Source: Phytophthora colocasiae
Lineage: Eukaryota; Oomycota; Peronosporomycetes; Peronosporales; Peronosporaceae
DNA length: 64,000 nt
Direction of reading: 5' to 3'
Assembly (NCBI GenBank): GCA_018806915.1
Contig: JAGKQI010000024.1
Span: 62,001 to 126,000, forward strand
The notes under the pieces were generated by a model. It was not told where the DNA came from and made no database searches. It saw only the letters and a program-made list of their open reading frames with translations. Positions 20,515 to 33,245 of the stretch are shown here, piece by piece (within the stretch, counting starts at the first letter, position 1; every line of letters begins with the position of its first letter). A program made the position numbers and the translations under genes.

Positions 20515-22262
20515 TGTGGTGGAGCGGATCTGGCCAAAATCTGGTTGAGGCCGATCGCGATCGCCACTTGCGCCCAGACACCGACTAACGGAGGGGGTCC
20601 CCCGATGATCCGTGATCTTGCTGCGTGTAGTGTTCACCTTGTGTACCCGTCGGTAGACGGGTTACGCTCTTCCAGGTGACTTCTGAAGATGTCTTGGGAC
20701 GAGAAGAATGTCTTGGGTGACGTAGGGGTGTGTGAGATAGCGTGGGAATACTTCACTCTACCTCGGAGGGGTTGATCCGGGTCACAGGCGAGTTCTCGAG
20801 CCTTGATCCGGTCACCTGGTCTTCGATCCAGGTCTTCCAAAGGTCCAATGTTGGGGATCTGATCCCTTCCTTTACGATGCTTGCCGCTTCCTATAGCGGG
20901 TGTCTTGATGGGTTGAGAGTCGACGAGATCGTCAGGCCAAGCAGCCAGTTCCTTCCGATCCGTAGTTCGCACGTAAAGGATAGATCACTAGATAGGGTAA
21001 AACTGGCCAATGTATTATCCAGAATTAACCTCTATGCTAGATCTCTTCTCCTTACCTTCTTGATGCCGGGGGGCCAATGTAATTCCCAGTTCCGGTCTTG
21101 AACGAAGGCACTTGTGGTGTCCAGAGCAAATTCGATTCTTGGGGGTTGTTGAGATACCGAGAGATCCTCACACTAGCGTAAGGTAAGCCGGCCAAATCGG
21201 GGATCCGGTCTTAGCTGTAGCTAGGTGCGCGAAGTGTAGGAACACTAAGGGGAGGCCAATATGCTACCCTCTTCCCTTGTCTTCGTCCCTGAAGTAGTCC
21301 ACTTGCGCACTAGAGAGCAAATTCGATTCTTGGGGGTTGTTGAGATACCGAGAGATCCTCACACTAGCGTAAGGTAAGCCGGCCAAATCGGGGATCCGGT
21401 CTTAGCTGTAGCTAGGTGCGCGAAGTGTAGGAACACTAAGGGGAGGTCAATATGCTATCCTCTTCCCTTGTCTTCGTCCCTGAAGTAGTCCACTTGCGCA
21501 CTAGAGAGCAAATTCGATTCTGTTTATGGTTATTCCTATGTCTACTAGCCCCATCCTCATCTGCTATCCTACGATTACCTGACATCCGGCTACACAGCTG
21601 CCCTTCCGATCTTCGATCTTGATCTCACCTAACCCCTGATCGCGATCTCGATCTGCCGATCTGGCGATCAGCCGATCTGGCGATCTGGCGATCTAGCGAT
21701 CAGGCGATCTGGCGATCAGCCGATCTCGATCAACCATCTCGGTCATCGATCTTGGTCCACCGTCTTGAACAATGATCCCGATCAGCAGCCTTCATACTTG
21801 ATCTCGCGTGCCTGCGTCGTCGACATTCCAGGTCTTGAGCTTCCCAGACTTGATCACCACTCCCCACGCGACTAACACTGCCATCAGGTCCCCTCGGCAG
21901 CATCTCACGGTTATGTTGTCACCGGCCCACCATAGATCACACCGATCCCGACCCTCTGCCGCCTTGATCTCCTTCTCATGCGACCTCAGGCAAGGCGCCC
22001 TTTTCTCCTCCGACCCTGAGCCGCCACGCGGGACCGCACGACGGGTTCTCCAATCACTTAGTCTCACTTGACCAAGACGCCATCCATTCATCGCTGGCGA
22101 GATCCAGACGAACATCGATCTGGATCCATTCGTCAGCCATCGTTCGCGCAATCTGGGGTCATCAACTGACATCTTGCTTCGCCAGAGGCCCTGTCGCTTG
22201 ATCCGACTCTCTTAGGGCCTGACGTTGCCTTTTCTCGGATTTCTTATTCGCGCTTCACCACA
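20515..22262 (-). repeat. E2 LTR2 (1748 bp), with two 191-bp repeats
   Basis: Same ends as LTR1. Two tandem copies of a 191-bp unit occupy 21123-21504, inserted at the motif AGAGCAAATTCGATTC, which is present once in LTR1 and LTR4. Acts as 5' LTR of unit A and 3' LTR of unit B. Confidence 0.85.
21123..21504. repeat. 191-bp tandem repeat, 2 copies
   Basis: Exact 191-base period (21123, 21314, 21505). Copies differ by a few substitutions. No ORF. Being in the LTR it may carry enhancer-like elements; this is a guess. Confidence 0.85.
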
Positions 22263-22388
22263 TCCGCCCCCAGCCTGCAAGTTGGTCCGTCTCGGTCCAC
22301 TTCAGGTCTCATTCTCCAATCTTCAGCCCAAGGCACAAGTCACCCCGACAACACTTCGACCACCACCAACGGATCGCTTCCAGTCTCC

Positions 22389-23273
22389 ATGAGCCAGCAA
22401 GGAAGTGATCCCGGGAGCGATTATTTGCCTACACCTCCCGATTCCCCAAGATCCCCCGACGGTCCGCCATCTCCCCATTCCGACATCTCGCGACGTTCGT
22501 CGGGTCCGGCTCCAGACCACGCACGCCCGCTCTCATCCGATGAGGCTGGGCCGATGCCGGGCAGTCCAGGGTGGGATCGCCTGGTGCGCGAACGTGATCA
22601 ACTAAGTCGTGAAGCCATGGAACTTCGGGCGCATGTCGACGCCATGGAGCGGTTCCGGGCAGACCAGCAGGGCGAGATTGCGCGTCTGGAGCGCGAGATC
22701 GCTGATCTCGCGGAGGAAGCCTCTGATCTCGATGGATTGCGTATGCAGGTTCACCAGCTCCGATCGGAACGCGACGAGTTCGCGCGGCGTCTCAACTCTG
22801 CCCAGGCAGACCTAGATCGAGCTACAGAGGACAGGGATCGTCTGACCGAAGAGGTGGAACAAGCCACCAACGAGATCCAGGATCTCCAGGCGGAAGCCCG
22901 GATCCATGCTTGCGATCTGGCTGAGGCGAAGCAAGACTCCATCACTGCCAAGGCCAGCTACAACCGGATCTCGGCTGATCTTGCACATCTCCAACTGGAT
23001 TCCAGCCCCACGCCTTCGACAGGGCTCCCACCCGATTGGCCCTGGCTGAGCGAGATCGAGCCTTGGCGGACTCCGCCCGAGCGATCGCTTCCCTGACCAG
23101 TATCGCTGGTGAACGTGACCTAGCCACCGATCAACTCGCCCACGCTAACTCCGAACTGAACCGAGTCACTTCGGAGCGGGATCGCCTACTCGTGGAACGA
23201 GACCAAGCGTTCGCAGATCGTGACAGAGCACAGGCGGATCTCAGCGCCGAGCGACAACGATCCACTCGTCTAG
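22389..23273 (+). pseudogene. E2 unit B antisense gene, exon 1
   Basis: ATG at 22389; open for 235 codons with the coiled coil (LVRERDQLSREAMELRAHV and following heptads). A lost G near 23024 (G run) then shifts the frame; the rest of the exon (23036-23273) is readable in the next frame (ALAERDRALADSARAIAS). Otherwise as unit C. Confidence 0.55.
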
Positions 23274-23336
23274 GTGCGCATATAGTCTAGATCCCCCTCC
23301 ACCTGACCATGATCACTCATATTCTGTTTGTCGTAG
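23274..23336 (+). other. putative 63-nt intron of the antisense gene, unit B
   Basis: GTGCGC...TCGTAG, with five Cs where A has four and C three. See unit A. Confidence 0.35.
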
Positions 23337-25000
23337 AGGATGATCTGATCGGTACCCATGCCGAAGTGCAGGAGTTAGAAGCGAGTCTTCAGGCATTGCA
23401 GGAGAACTACGATCAGGCAGAAGGTGACGTAATGGCGACCACCAACGTCCTGTGTCTCGGCTCCGCGCTGCTCAAGATGAACGGGGGGTCAAACGTGCTC
23501 TCAGTCCGCCCCCATCTCCTGCTACATCGCCCCCGCACAAGACCTCGCGGACGGAGCCTCCCCCGGCCGATCACGACGCGGCCCCACCTGATGTTCCCGC
23601 TGGAGACCAACCCGGTGGCCAGGCCCAGGCGACCGAGCTCGAAGAAAAGCACGAGGAAAGCCCAGACCCCTTCGATCTGGGTCCTGAACCCGCGATCCCG
23701 ACTGGGCCGGATGCGGAGGAAGCAGATCGCACCCAGGCCACCTCGCAAGTGACCGTGGAAGCACCTTCCCCGAAGAAGGGTGGCTCGGATCGGTCCAAAC
23801 GTAAACCCGATCCAGAGCATGACGATGACGCGGAGGATTCTGGCGCTGGATCCGACGACGCTCTTCGGGCTACGATACTCCGATCGCTGTCGTGGCACCG
23901 CCGGCATGGAAATCCTCCTCCAGCATCCGGCGATCAAGGGGGCCCTGCTCCATCGACGCCTCCGGCGCAGCCGACACCTCCGGGCGGCAGTTCCCCACAG
24001 ACTCCGATCACTTCTCCTCAGGGGTCCCCGAGGGGTAGTCCAGCTGGCGGAGCCCTCCCGGTGGGGATCTCCGGGTGGCGGCTCTCCCGGCGGCTCGCCA
24101 CGCCCCCAGCTGCACCCTCCCCTGTTCGCGATCAGCTCGTCTATTCCCGGGTATGCGAACGTCCGGCAGTTTGCGGCTGGTGATGTCTTCCCGTGGGATC
24201 CGATGTTCGTCGGAACTTTGGCGATCGTCGGTATGATCCTCTCCACATTGTCCAAGAGGCTGCTGCTACCTCCCGGATTCCTCTACCCCGCGAGATCACC
24301 GGCTAATCGCCCTTCCCGAGCCGGGGTCGGTTGGTTGGCTAGCCTGATCACTGGGCCCAACGTGCAGGCCCTACTTGCTACCCGACCTTGGGAGGTGCTC
24401 CGCAACCGACCGGCCCCCCTCACCTTCGATCTCGGTCTACATCGTCGTGCTGGAACCATGCTGGGGCAGATCGCGGATGCCTACGCCGCCTTCGAGTCAG
24501 ATCACCTGCAGGCCTACTGGGAATCGACCCATTATCTCGAGATCACGAAGGCGATGTATGAAGCTGATCCTGATCTCCGTCGGTATTACCTCGAGCGTCG
24601 GCAACGGCGTAGCCGTACCGGAGAACGTTGGCGGCTGCTGTTGGGACGATTCCTGCCCATGATGAGGGCGATGTGGGCGGACATCGATCTTCTGCTCGAT
24701 CCCTACTTCCTGCACTTCCCTACTATCCGTGATCGGGTATACTGGTACCCCGGATCGGCCTCCCGAATGGCTAACCTGGCCCAGCCGACTCTGAACCGAC
24801 CGGAGCCCACCGATCTGATCTCTGCGTTGGCAGAATGCGATCAGGAGGACCCTTGGCGCAACCATTACCGCGATCGGCCGGCAGATCACCCGTCCCGGCA
24901 GATCCCACGGCTCGAAAACAAGTTTAACCCGCCTGCTCCACCTACACCTCCTGGGACTCCTGATCCCGCGATCTCGACCAGTCCGGAGGTGATCAGCTGA
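23337..25000 (+). pseudogene. E2 unit B antisense gene, exon 2
   Basis: Lacks the 11 bases present in unit A near 10713, so its coiled-coil start and Pro-rich middle are in different frames (23309-23752 and 23452-24183). The conserved C-terminal domain is open in the frame 23780-25000. A missing C near the end extends the C-terminus by about 12 residues to a TGA at 25000. Confidence 0.5.
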
Positions 25001-25337
25001 GCCCGGAGTCGGTCAGCACGCTTACATATCCTCTATCACGATCCGGTACTTCGCCACGCGATCCTGACTCCAGCCTAGCCTCTTTTCAATTCCACGTAAT
25101 CTTTCCAGCTTCACAACCCCGCGTTCTTCTCCATACTTACTCCACAGTTTCGATCCCACTTAGCATCTTCGAAATCTCCACACCTTCCATCCAATCACTC
25201 CGGTTTCACATGCATATACAAGAAAAATATAAAATCTCCACGAAAAATATAAAATCTCCACATCCGATCCAGATAGACATCCAGATCAGCATCCGCGATC
25301 TCGGCGTTGTGACCCGGTCACGTCGCCTTCTCTGCGT
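25001..25337. other. convergent spacer, unit B
   Basis: As 12239-12610. Twin 20-base A/T-rich units at 25222-25241 and 25242-25261. No gene. Confidence 0.55.
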
Positions 25338-28300
25338 CTACACCTCTTCGTGCGACTGCATCACGCCAAACCGATTTCGGTTAGCATGATCACGTAGGAA
25401 CGCGCTCAGTATGGCTCCACAGTTAAGATCAGCTTCGTCGACCCAAGTTGGTTCATCATAACCGACCCAGTGCACCAGGAATTCACGATAGATCCGGCCG
25501 TAGCGAGTCCGTTTCCCACTTCGCATGTCCGAGATCCGTTCGACCTCGTACTCGTCGGCATCCAGTTCTGGGACCCAACTGTCCTCCGGAAGGAGGATCT
25601 CATCGAAATCTAGCCGATCTGCTTCATCCACAGTCAACTCGACCCGCGGTCGATCCGGAAAATTCCGCACCAGCTTTAGCTTAGAAACATGGACCACTGG
25701 AAAGATATGGTAATCAGATCCCGCGATCTCCAGCTTGATCGTGAATTCGTTGAGCTTCTCTGCAACACGGAACGGGCCGTGCCAAAGGTGAGCGAGTTTA
25801 CGTGCATACCATTCCTTCACACGATCTAGGTATAGCCAAACTCGTGATCCAGCTTCGATCTGATGCGGATCGACATCCTCATTGTGCCGATCGGCTCGAT
25901 CTGCAATCGCCTCTCGTAGTCTAGCGTTGACCTGCTCTCGCGACTGCTGGTAGTATCTCTGAACCCGATACCTCCACCGTCTTGGATCGCGATCGTGGCG
26001 TCTGGTCGATCCGATCGGGATCGTTGCCTCCAACGTCGATCTCGGATCCCATCCATGTACCAGGTAATGAGGGGTATCTCCCGAACCCGATCGTGAGCCG
26101 TATTAATGGCGAACGTCAGTCTCTCCGCGTATTCATCCCAGTCCTTCTGATCGAGATCTTGAACATACATCTTGATCGCCCTAGTCGCCGTTTGCACCAT
26201 CCGTTCCGCAGTCCCGTTGGCTTGCGGCCGGTAGGCCATCGTCGCCCGTTGTCGCTGCCCCAGGATCTTATTGAACGATCTGAAGAAGTCGGACATGAAA
26301 CCCGGTTCTCGATCGTGCCTGATCATCTCGCTAGCACCAAATCTGCGGAACACGCATTCTTCATAAGATTCCGCGACGGTCTGGGCCGATCGGGAGGAAC
26401 TGGCCTTTGCGATCACATATCCCGTGAACAGATCGACCCAGATCAGTAGTTCGGTGTTGCCTTTGTTGGATCTGGGCAGAGAAGGTATGTGATCCATTGC
26501 TATGATCTGGAATGGGTATGTCGCCTGCAGATTCCCCGGCGACTCGCCCCGGATCGTGGGTCTCCCTTCCCGGTCTCACAATCTACACACTCGCCTACGT
26601 ATCGCTGCACGCTCCGATATAATCCCTCCAGTGGAAATGATCTCGGATCCGCTGATAAGTGCGTCCGATCCCTGATGTCCTCCTTCCAGAGTCGTATGAT
26701 AGTGGTGGAGGACATCCTGCTGTAGCGTTTCTGGAACTACAAGTCTCATCAGGCGATCGCGATCACCTCTTGATCTCGGCCCTGGTGGGCAGTAAAACAA
26801 CAGATCTTGTTCATCTACCTCGTACTCGGAGGCGATCTTGGCGTAGGATCCGGATTCGGCTCGAGTAAGATCCGCGATCTGCCCAGCCAGGTACTTCTTT
26901 AGTCCTGCGATCCAGACCTCCTCGTCCTGGGCTCGCCTGATCCGATCAACCCGCATCTCCCGGATCAGTTCCTCTCGCAAGACAGCGGCGCCAGGTCGCG
27001 CTCGGGCTGCACGCGTGGCTACTGCCGACACTTGCACAGATCGATCTTCAACTCGAGGGATCAACACCTCATTAAGCCGATTCAGGGTGATCAGATCGCA
27101 TCGATCTGTCTCATCGTGGACTTCGATCCCGCTTCCTCGCTGCAGCGCGGCACTCGCCAAGCTATCTGCGCTCCCATTCCAGTCTCTCTTCACATGGACC
27201 AGCTCGTGATCTCCCCAATTCCGCAAGTGATCTAGCACCTTCTGTTTCAGTAGCGTCAATCCTGGCGCCTTGCAGTCGATCTCGCCCCGGACTTGTCGGA
27301 TTACCAGATTCGAATCGCCACAAACGACCAAACGGCGGCGTTCTAACTGTGCGATCATGCCAAGACCTAGCAAGAGTCCACGGTATTCCGCTTCATTGAC
27401 AGTGAGGCTTTCAGCATAATCCGATCTAGCCTTGATCACCTTCCACTCTGGTAAACTCCACACGATCGCGCTGAAAGCGCCTCCTCCTCGTTTCACGCGT
27501 GCCGATCCGTCGAAACTTATAACCCACAACTCCTCATCTGGGTCTACAGTGGGGATCGGCATCTGGATCCGACGTTTTGGCTCCTTTCGCGGCGCGATCG
27601 CGATCAGAGCTTCGTCGATCTCCGATCGGGGCGTTATGTTAGCTGCGATCGCCCCAGTATTTCATCCTCCCCTTCGTACACTTCGTGATCTCGAGTGTCC
27701 ACGGGGACAGAAGAGCAGACCATTGTCCCAGACGTCCTTGGAGGCCGGCAGACTTGAACAGCCAGGCAAGCGTCGAGTGTCGGGTTAGGACCTTGATCCG
27801 ACGTCCCACCAACAAGGTGTAGTGTAGATCCAAGATCCGAAGTAGAGCTAACACCTCCTTTTCGGCAACATTATAATTCAGCTCGTTGGTCTTCGGTTCG
27901 GCTGGCAAACGCGACCGGGTGGTAGATCTGGTCGTGTTCCTGCATTAGTGCGGCGGAAATCGCCCAGTCACTAGCGTACACGATCACCACGGGTAACTTC
28001 GTCGTGTCGAAGTGGCGAAGGATCGGGGTCGACGCGATCTTGGTCTTCAAGGCTGTAAACGCCCTGTATGCCCTACCCCACCTCTCGTCACCAGTCTTTA
28101 GGCCCAGGTTGGTTCCGATCTCGCTTGAACAGGGTGAAGACATCGCCCCAAGTCAGGATCCGTTGTACTATCGCTTCTTTGAGTCGGGATATCTAGCGAT
28201 CTATCCCGATCCGACTTAAGCGCGACGGGATCTTGAGTGATCAGGTCCATGCTATCCATGATCTTTCGTAGATCTGGTCGCTTCTTCCAGTTCTGCGAAC

Positions 28301-31017
28301 TCCACCTCACGTAGTTCATATAGGACCGATGCATAGATCGCATAATCCTCGATGAACCGACTATAGTAATTCAAACTTCCAAGGAACGATTGCATGGATC
28401 GGAGTGATCCAGGGAATGGTAGATCCGTCAGAGACTTCAGGTCCTTCGGGTTTGCCTCCAATCCATCGATCGACACTTTGTGTCCGAGATATTCCACCTT
28501 ATCCATGCCCCAGAAGCTCTTTGCCACACTGATCGAGAGATTCCACTTATCGCAGGCCTCCAATAGGCCTTCCACCCGATCGCACATTTGATCCCATGAT
28601 CCAGCCGTGATCAAGATATCGTCGATGTATGATCTCCGACCTAGCACCGACGGACGACCGGGATCTTCCGGGATCCCTGATTCGAACACATCCGCAGAGC
28701 CTTCCACATCTCCGGACTGGGAGATCTTCAGAAATCCATATAGGGCATTGTCCACAAGGCGTTGATAGATCTGAGGAGCGTTCTTCAGCCCGAACGGCAT
28801 GCGATTCCACTCGAAAAGGCCAAATGGAGTGATGAAAGCCGAGATCGCGCGAGCTCGATCGGTCATTGATACGACCCAGAATCCACTCGCCATGTCTAAT
28901 GAACAATACCACAGAACCTTGTCAAGATCTTCTAACAGGTCATTGATCAAAGGCATCGGGTAGATCATCAGCCTTGTGAGACCGTTCACCAGCCGATAAT
29001 CGATACATAGTCGGATGTCTACACCGTTCTTCTTGATGATCACCACGATCGGAGATGCCCATGGCGATGTCGATGGCCGAATGATCTTGGCAGCTAGGAG
29101 TCCTTTGATAAGATCCGATACTTTCTCGCGAAACTGTGGCGCCACCTTTCGGACTCGTTGTGCGATCGGCTTTGCATCACCCACGTCGATATCGCATATA
29201 ACACCCTTGGCCGCTGGAGGAAGTGCGTTTCCCTTTCCGATCAGGAGATGTCGCTTCTTCCAAATAATCTGTCGAAGTTTCTCGATCTCCTCCGGGGTAG
29301 CAGATCCCGGATTCCCTACTTGCAGATCTTCAATCCTGACTTCTTCGGTGGTGGAGATCTGGATCTCTGGTACTACTGCGAGATTATCGGCTAGATCTTC
29401 GGTCGAAAAATCACCACTTTCGTGTAAGTGGGTCTGATCAGCGTTCTCGATCCCTTCAGGAGATGTCGGATCCGGTTCATCCGTTGATTGATCACGCAGC
29501 CTATCGTCCTTGGCTGTCAAGATCGGGGTGTCTTTAACCCTGGGGACGGCATCGGCGTCGGATTCATGTTTGATCTCGATTTGAAAATCTGGTTTTTCTG
29601 TTTTTCCTCGATCTCTTCTTCGCATGTCCGATCTGTCCGATCTGGGGCCTGATCTGGCAAGCTCTCATTCGTCTCAGTCTCACCGCCCCAGCTTCGCCAC
29701 TCGGGGTCTTGTCGGAACTGATCGTGATCGGTGGGGTATCCATGGGATCCGGTTGGGGATCGATGAATGCGACCTTGACTTCGGCTGTATCGGTTGGTGA
29801 TCGCGGTTCCGGTGTCGATATTGGTGCAGGATCAGGGTCGGTCCTGGTTGCCCCACCTCGGCGGAGTATGGATCGCGGCGTAACGTAGGTCGGCCGTTCG
29901 ACCGACGGTAAGGGGATCTCCACGGATTCCTGAGGTTCTGGTCTTGCGTCCACAGTCGCTTCTAGAGCTAGATTCTGCCACTCCATGTAACGTCGGGATC
30001 CGATCGACACAAACCCGGGGAATCGAGGCACTTTTTCCTGATCAAGTACCATTCCAACATGTAATCTGTGATCCAGTCGTAAAATCTTCTCGCTCAAATT
30101 CGTGATCACTAAGTACCGAGTTCGGCCGGGTCCATTCACCACTGTAGGTACCCATTGGTCGCCTCTGGTCACCCACAATTTTTCTGTCGCCGATAATTTC
30201 ACTCTCGATGCGATCTCTTCAGATCCCCCAACTGGGATATGTAGATCTTCCTCCAATTTTACCGATCTTACCTTCTCCCCGTATAAGCTCTTGCGACCAC
30301 TAAGTGGGATCCCCACTTCATTAGGTAAGCACATCGATCCCTTCGCAAGATCCATCCGGACTCCAGCCGGGATCATGAAATCCATACCCAGGATCGCATC
30401 TTGCCCGGATAGATCCCCGATCCAAATATCGAAAAAGTAGACCAGGTATCCTGCAAGCGTGATCTTGATCCTCGTTCTTCCCTCGGTGGTGTACACATTA
30501 TCACCGATCCCAACACACTCCTGTCTCTGACTAGTGTCAAAGTGGCACCCAACCTTACGAGCAAAGGCGGTATCCAAGATGGATACCTCGGCGCCAGTGT
30601 CCAGGAGCAAGATCGCTCTTTCGTGATTGATCTTGCCTGAGATCTTGGCTTGGTGGAACCATTTTCCGGGTGCGTGGTATTTCCAATACCCCCTGGACTC
30701 TCCTTCCTTGAGATCCAGAGCCCCTGCAGCACCAGATCGAGAGAACTCATCGATCCGGGAAGACTCGCGATCTTAGCAGTATACGAATGCAACGTACCTG
30801 TATTACCGCGCAGATCCGAATTCTCCCTATCTTGATCTCTCGATTTCTTGTTCACATATGCATAGATGCAGTACTCAGAACGCTCGGCTCGTACCGGTTT
30901 CCAAACCGGCGAGCGTCCTAGTTTAACATCTTCTCCACCTTCTCGGGGAACAATCCGGCATGTCGGGTCGGGTCGTACCACTTGCGGATCTGGTTGTAGA
31001 AGTCTTCCATGGGGCAT
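25338..31017 (-). pseudogene. pol: E2 unit B pol (Pro-RT-RNH-RNH2-IN-chromodomain)
   Basis: Pieces, 5' to 3' on the minus strand: protease 30610-29564 (DTG intact); RT 29625-28252 in one 457-codon frame, here without the nonsense change seen in A, through YIDD to the thumb; old RNase H 28143-27639 with the same YAS and TRH changes; second RNase H 27562-26576 with all four acids; integrase core 26497-25826 with DD35E; integrase C-terminus and chromodomain 26033-25338 in one frame. Joins between pieces are single-base indels, mostly in homopolymers. This is the least damaged RT copy. Confidence 0.75.
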
Positions 31018-32822
31018 TCTCCAGCTTCATGGATCTCCCCACACCCACGGCAGGTAGACAGACAGCGATCCGTTGGGTGACCCTCTTCCCGCACTTTTCA
31101 CAAGTTAGACGTCTCCAGCAGTCCAGATCCGTATGCTTCCGCGATCCACAGTGTGAACAGCGACCTCGATCGTGGTCTGACGTACCCTGCGATCCGCGAT
31201 CCGGCCTCGATCTTGCGCGTTCACCTGCGATCGCGACTGATCCTGTTGGTGGGGAACGCCCCCCAGTGCCGATCTGCTTGTCTTCCGACGCGGCAAGATA
31301 TATCCTCCGGAGATCGCCTTCAGAATCGGATCCGTCCGATCCGGATACTTCCTCTGATTCCGAGCTCGGATCTTGGGCTTGGATCGCCCGTACCACCGCT
31401 CGGGTGGGTGCCGCCGGGGCACTGGCCGGTGCCTTTTGTCTGTACTTCGATCCGAACGCAGATTTACGTTGTCTGCTTTTCGCCCGTTCCCGGGCACGAA
31501 GTACCTCCTCCAGTTCATCGACGTCGCTCAGTCGGAGTAGGGTCAGCCGATCAGCTAACTCCGGATCTCCCAATGTCTCGATGTAGTGGTCTACATGTTC
31601 CCGGCGGGCCTTAGGGCTCCCATCCTTGATCTTCAGTCTAGCACGTAAAGCCGCCACGTTGAGCCGGTAGAGGTAATCAAGGGGAATTTCTTCCGATCGC
31701 TTGCGAGCGTGATAGTATTGCCACGCGACCGACATACCCAACCCACAATACTGGGTCTGGAAACTGTCCAGCAGATCCGCCCACTTGGTTTTCGTCGTTC
31801 GACTGGGCTGCCTGTACCAGTTCTTTGCCGGTCCCACCATCAGATCTGCAAATGTGAGGCATTTTTCTTCTTCCGTAGCCTGATCGCGCTGAAATGCTGA
31901 CTTGACTTTACTGATCCAGGCCCGAGCGCGATCTTCGTCCAGATCTTTACCCGCAAAATCTTTCAGATCCGAGATCGCTGAGATCCGGACCCGCTGGATC
32001 ATTGACGATCCTCCTTGACCGATCGCCGCGGATGCGATCGCTGCTCGGCTCGACGTCTGTCCACCGGAACTTGGTATGCCCATGTCGTCTGGATCGTATT
32101 CCCATGCATCCGGATCCGAGGCCGTAACGGACTCCATTTCAACATCCAACTCCCCTTTGATCGGCGATCGGGGTGTCGCGAGATTCCGTTCTTTTAAGAA
32201 ACGATCCATCGCCATTTGAAAGTAGTCGTCCAGCTTGTTGCTCGATCCCGTGGAATTAGTCGTCGGCGCGGTCTGGTCTGTCCGGGTCCGGCGATTTTCT
32301 TGCTGATCAGGTGTCTTAGCCTCCAGTTTCGTGGCCATCGATCGTGTATCTTGTTTCTTCATACGCGATTTCAGGAATTTGGCACCGGAGGGGCCTAACG
32401 ACATGCGTTGCAGCCTTCTCGGGCTGTCGGAATCTGGTTCCGAGGTCGCTGACGCGTAGCATGACGATCCAGTCTGATAACCTAGATCGGGCGTCAGTGG
32501 GCGTTCGCCGACCAAGACTTTGAGAGAGTTGAATAGGTCATGGGTTGCATACTGAATCGCTTCCAGTTCCAGGTCAAATAGAGAGTTTGGGTCGAATTCT
32601 CCAGCCACTAAACCAGCCTCTTGGAGCAGATCAAGTAGAATCTTCACCGCGTTCAGGCGGTCCGAGCTAGTCCGGGTTTCGACACTGGGCCGGTGAGGCT
32701 ACCGATCTGGCGGACTTGTATGATCGTAAGAACGGGTCGTTAAGCAAGGTCTCGCTTAGCATCTTCCTGTAATAGGCCTGCTCGATCGCGTCCTTGGTAA
32801 TCGTCGATCCCGGGCTGATCAT
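30918..32822 (-). pseudogene. gag: E2 unit B gag
   Basis: ATG equivalent at 32822. A 574-codon frame (32647-30923) covers the capsid and the first zinc knuckle without break across the point where A is frameshifted. A lost C near 31080 then scrambles the second and third knuckles. Indels near 32680-32740 disturb the N-terminal region. Combining A and B shows that gag is one ORF of about 630 codons. Confidence 0.75.
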
Positions 32823-33226
32823 GTCTTCTGGCTCTGAGTCTGGAGCTTTCAATTTCGTCCGGGTGCTCTTGATCTTCTTTTTCTTGGTCGATCTTGAGGC
32901 AACAGTGGACTTGGTGAGCAGATTAGGTTTCAGCTTTGCTGATTCCTTATCGTTGTGTGCGGATCTCGATTCTCATCGAGATCCGTGGTGGCCCTCGAAG
33001 GGGCCTTTGGGAGGAATTCGAGGTTTTTCTTCAAGATCTGGATTGCGATCCAGGTCTGCCTCGTGCCTGTCAGTAGAGATCCTCCCAGAACTCTGCTGAT
33101 CTGTGGATCTTTCCGTTTTCAGTGGTGCCTCCGCCGATCCAACATTCGTAGGCACTTCTTCCCCTTGTTCTTCCTTAATCTTGACATCTTCTTGGGACTC
33201 ACGGTGATATCCGAAGTCACCTCGAG

Positions 33227-33244
33227 ATCCGGGCACACGCACCA
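33227..33244 (-). promoter_or_regulatory. E2 unit B primer-binding site (18 nt)
   Basis: Plus strand ATCCGGGCACACGCACCA, 18 bases matching tRNA positions 59-76, then unrelated sequence (CCTCGAG) instead of the T-arm continuation seen in units A and C. The match ends exactly at the position where the methylated A58 normally stops plus-strand synthesis. Confidence 0.8.
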
Positions 33245-33245
33245 T

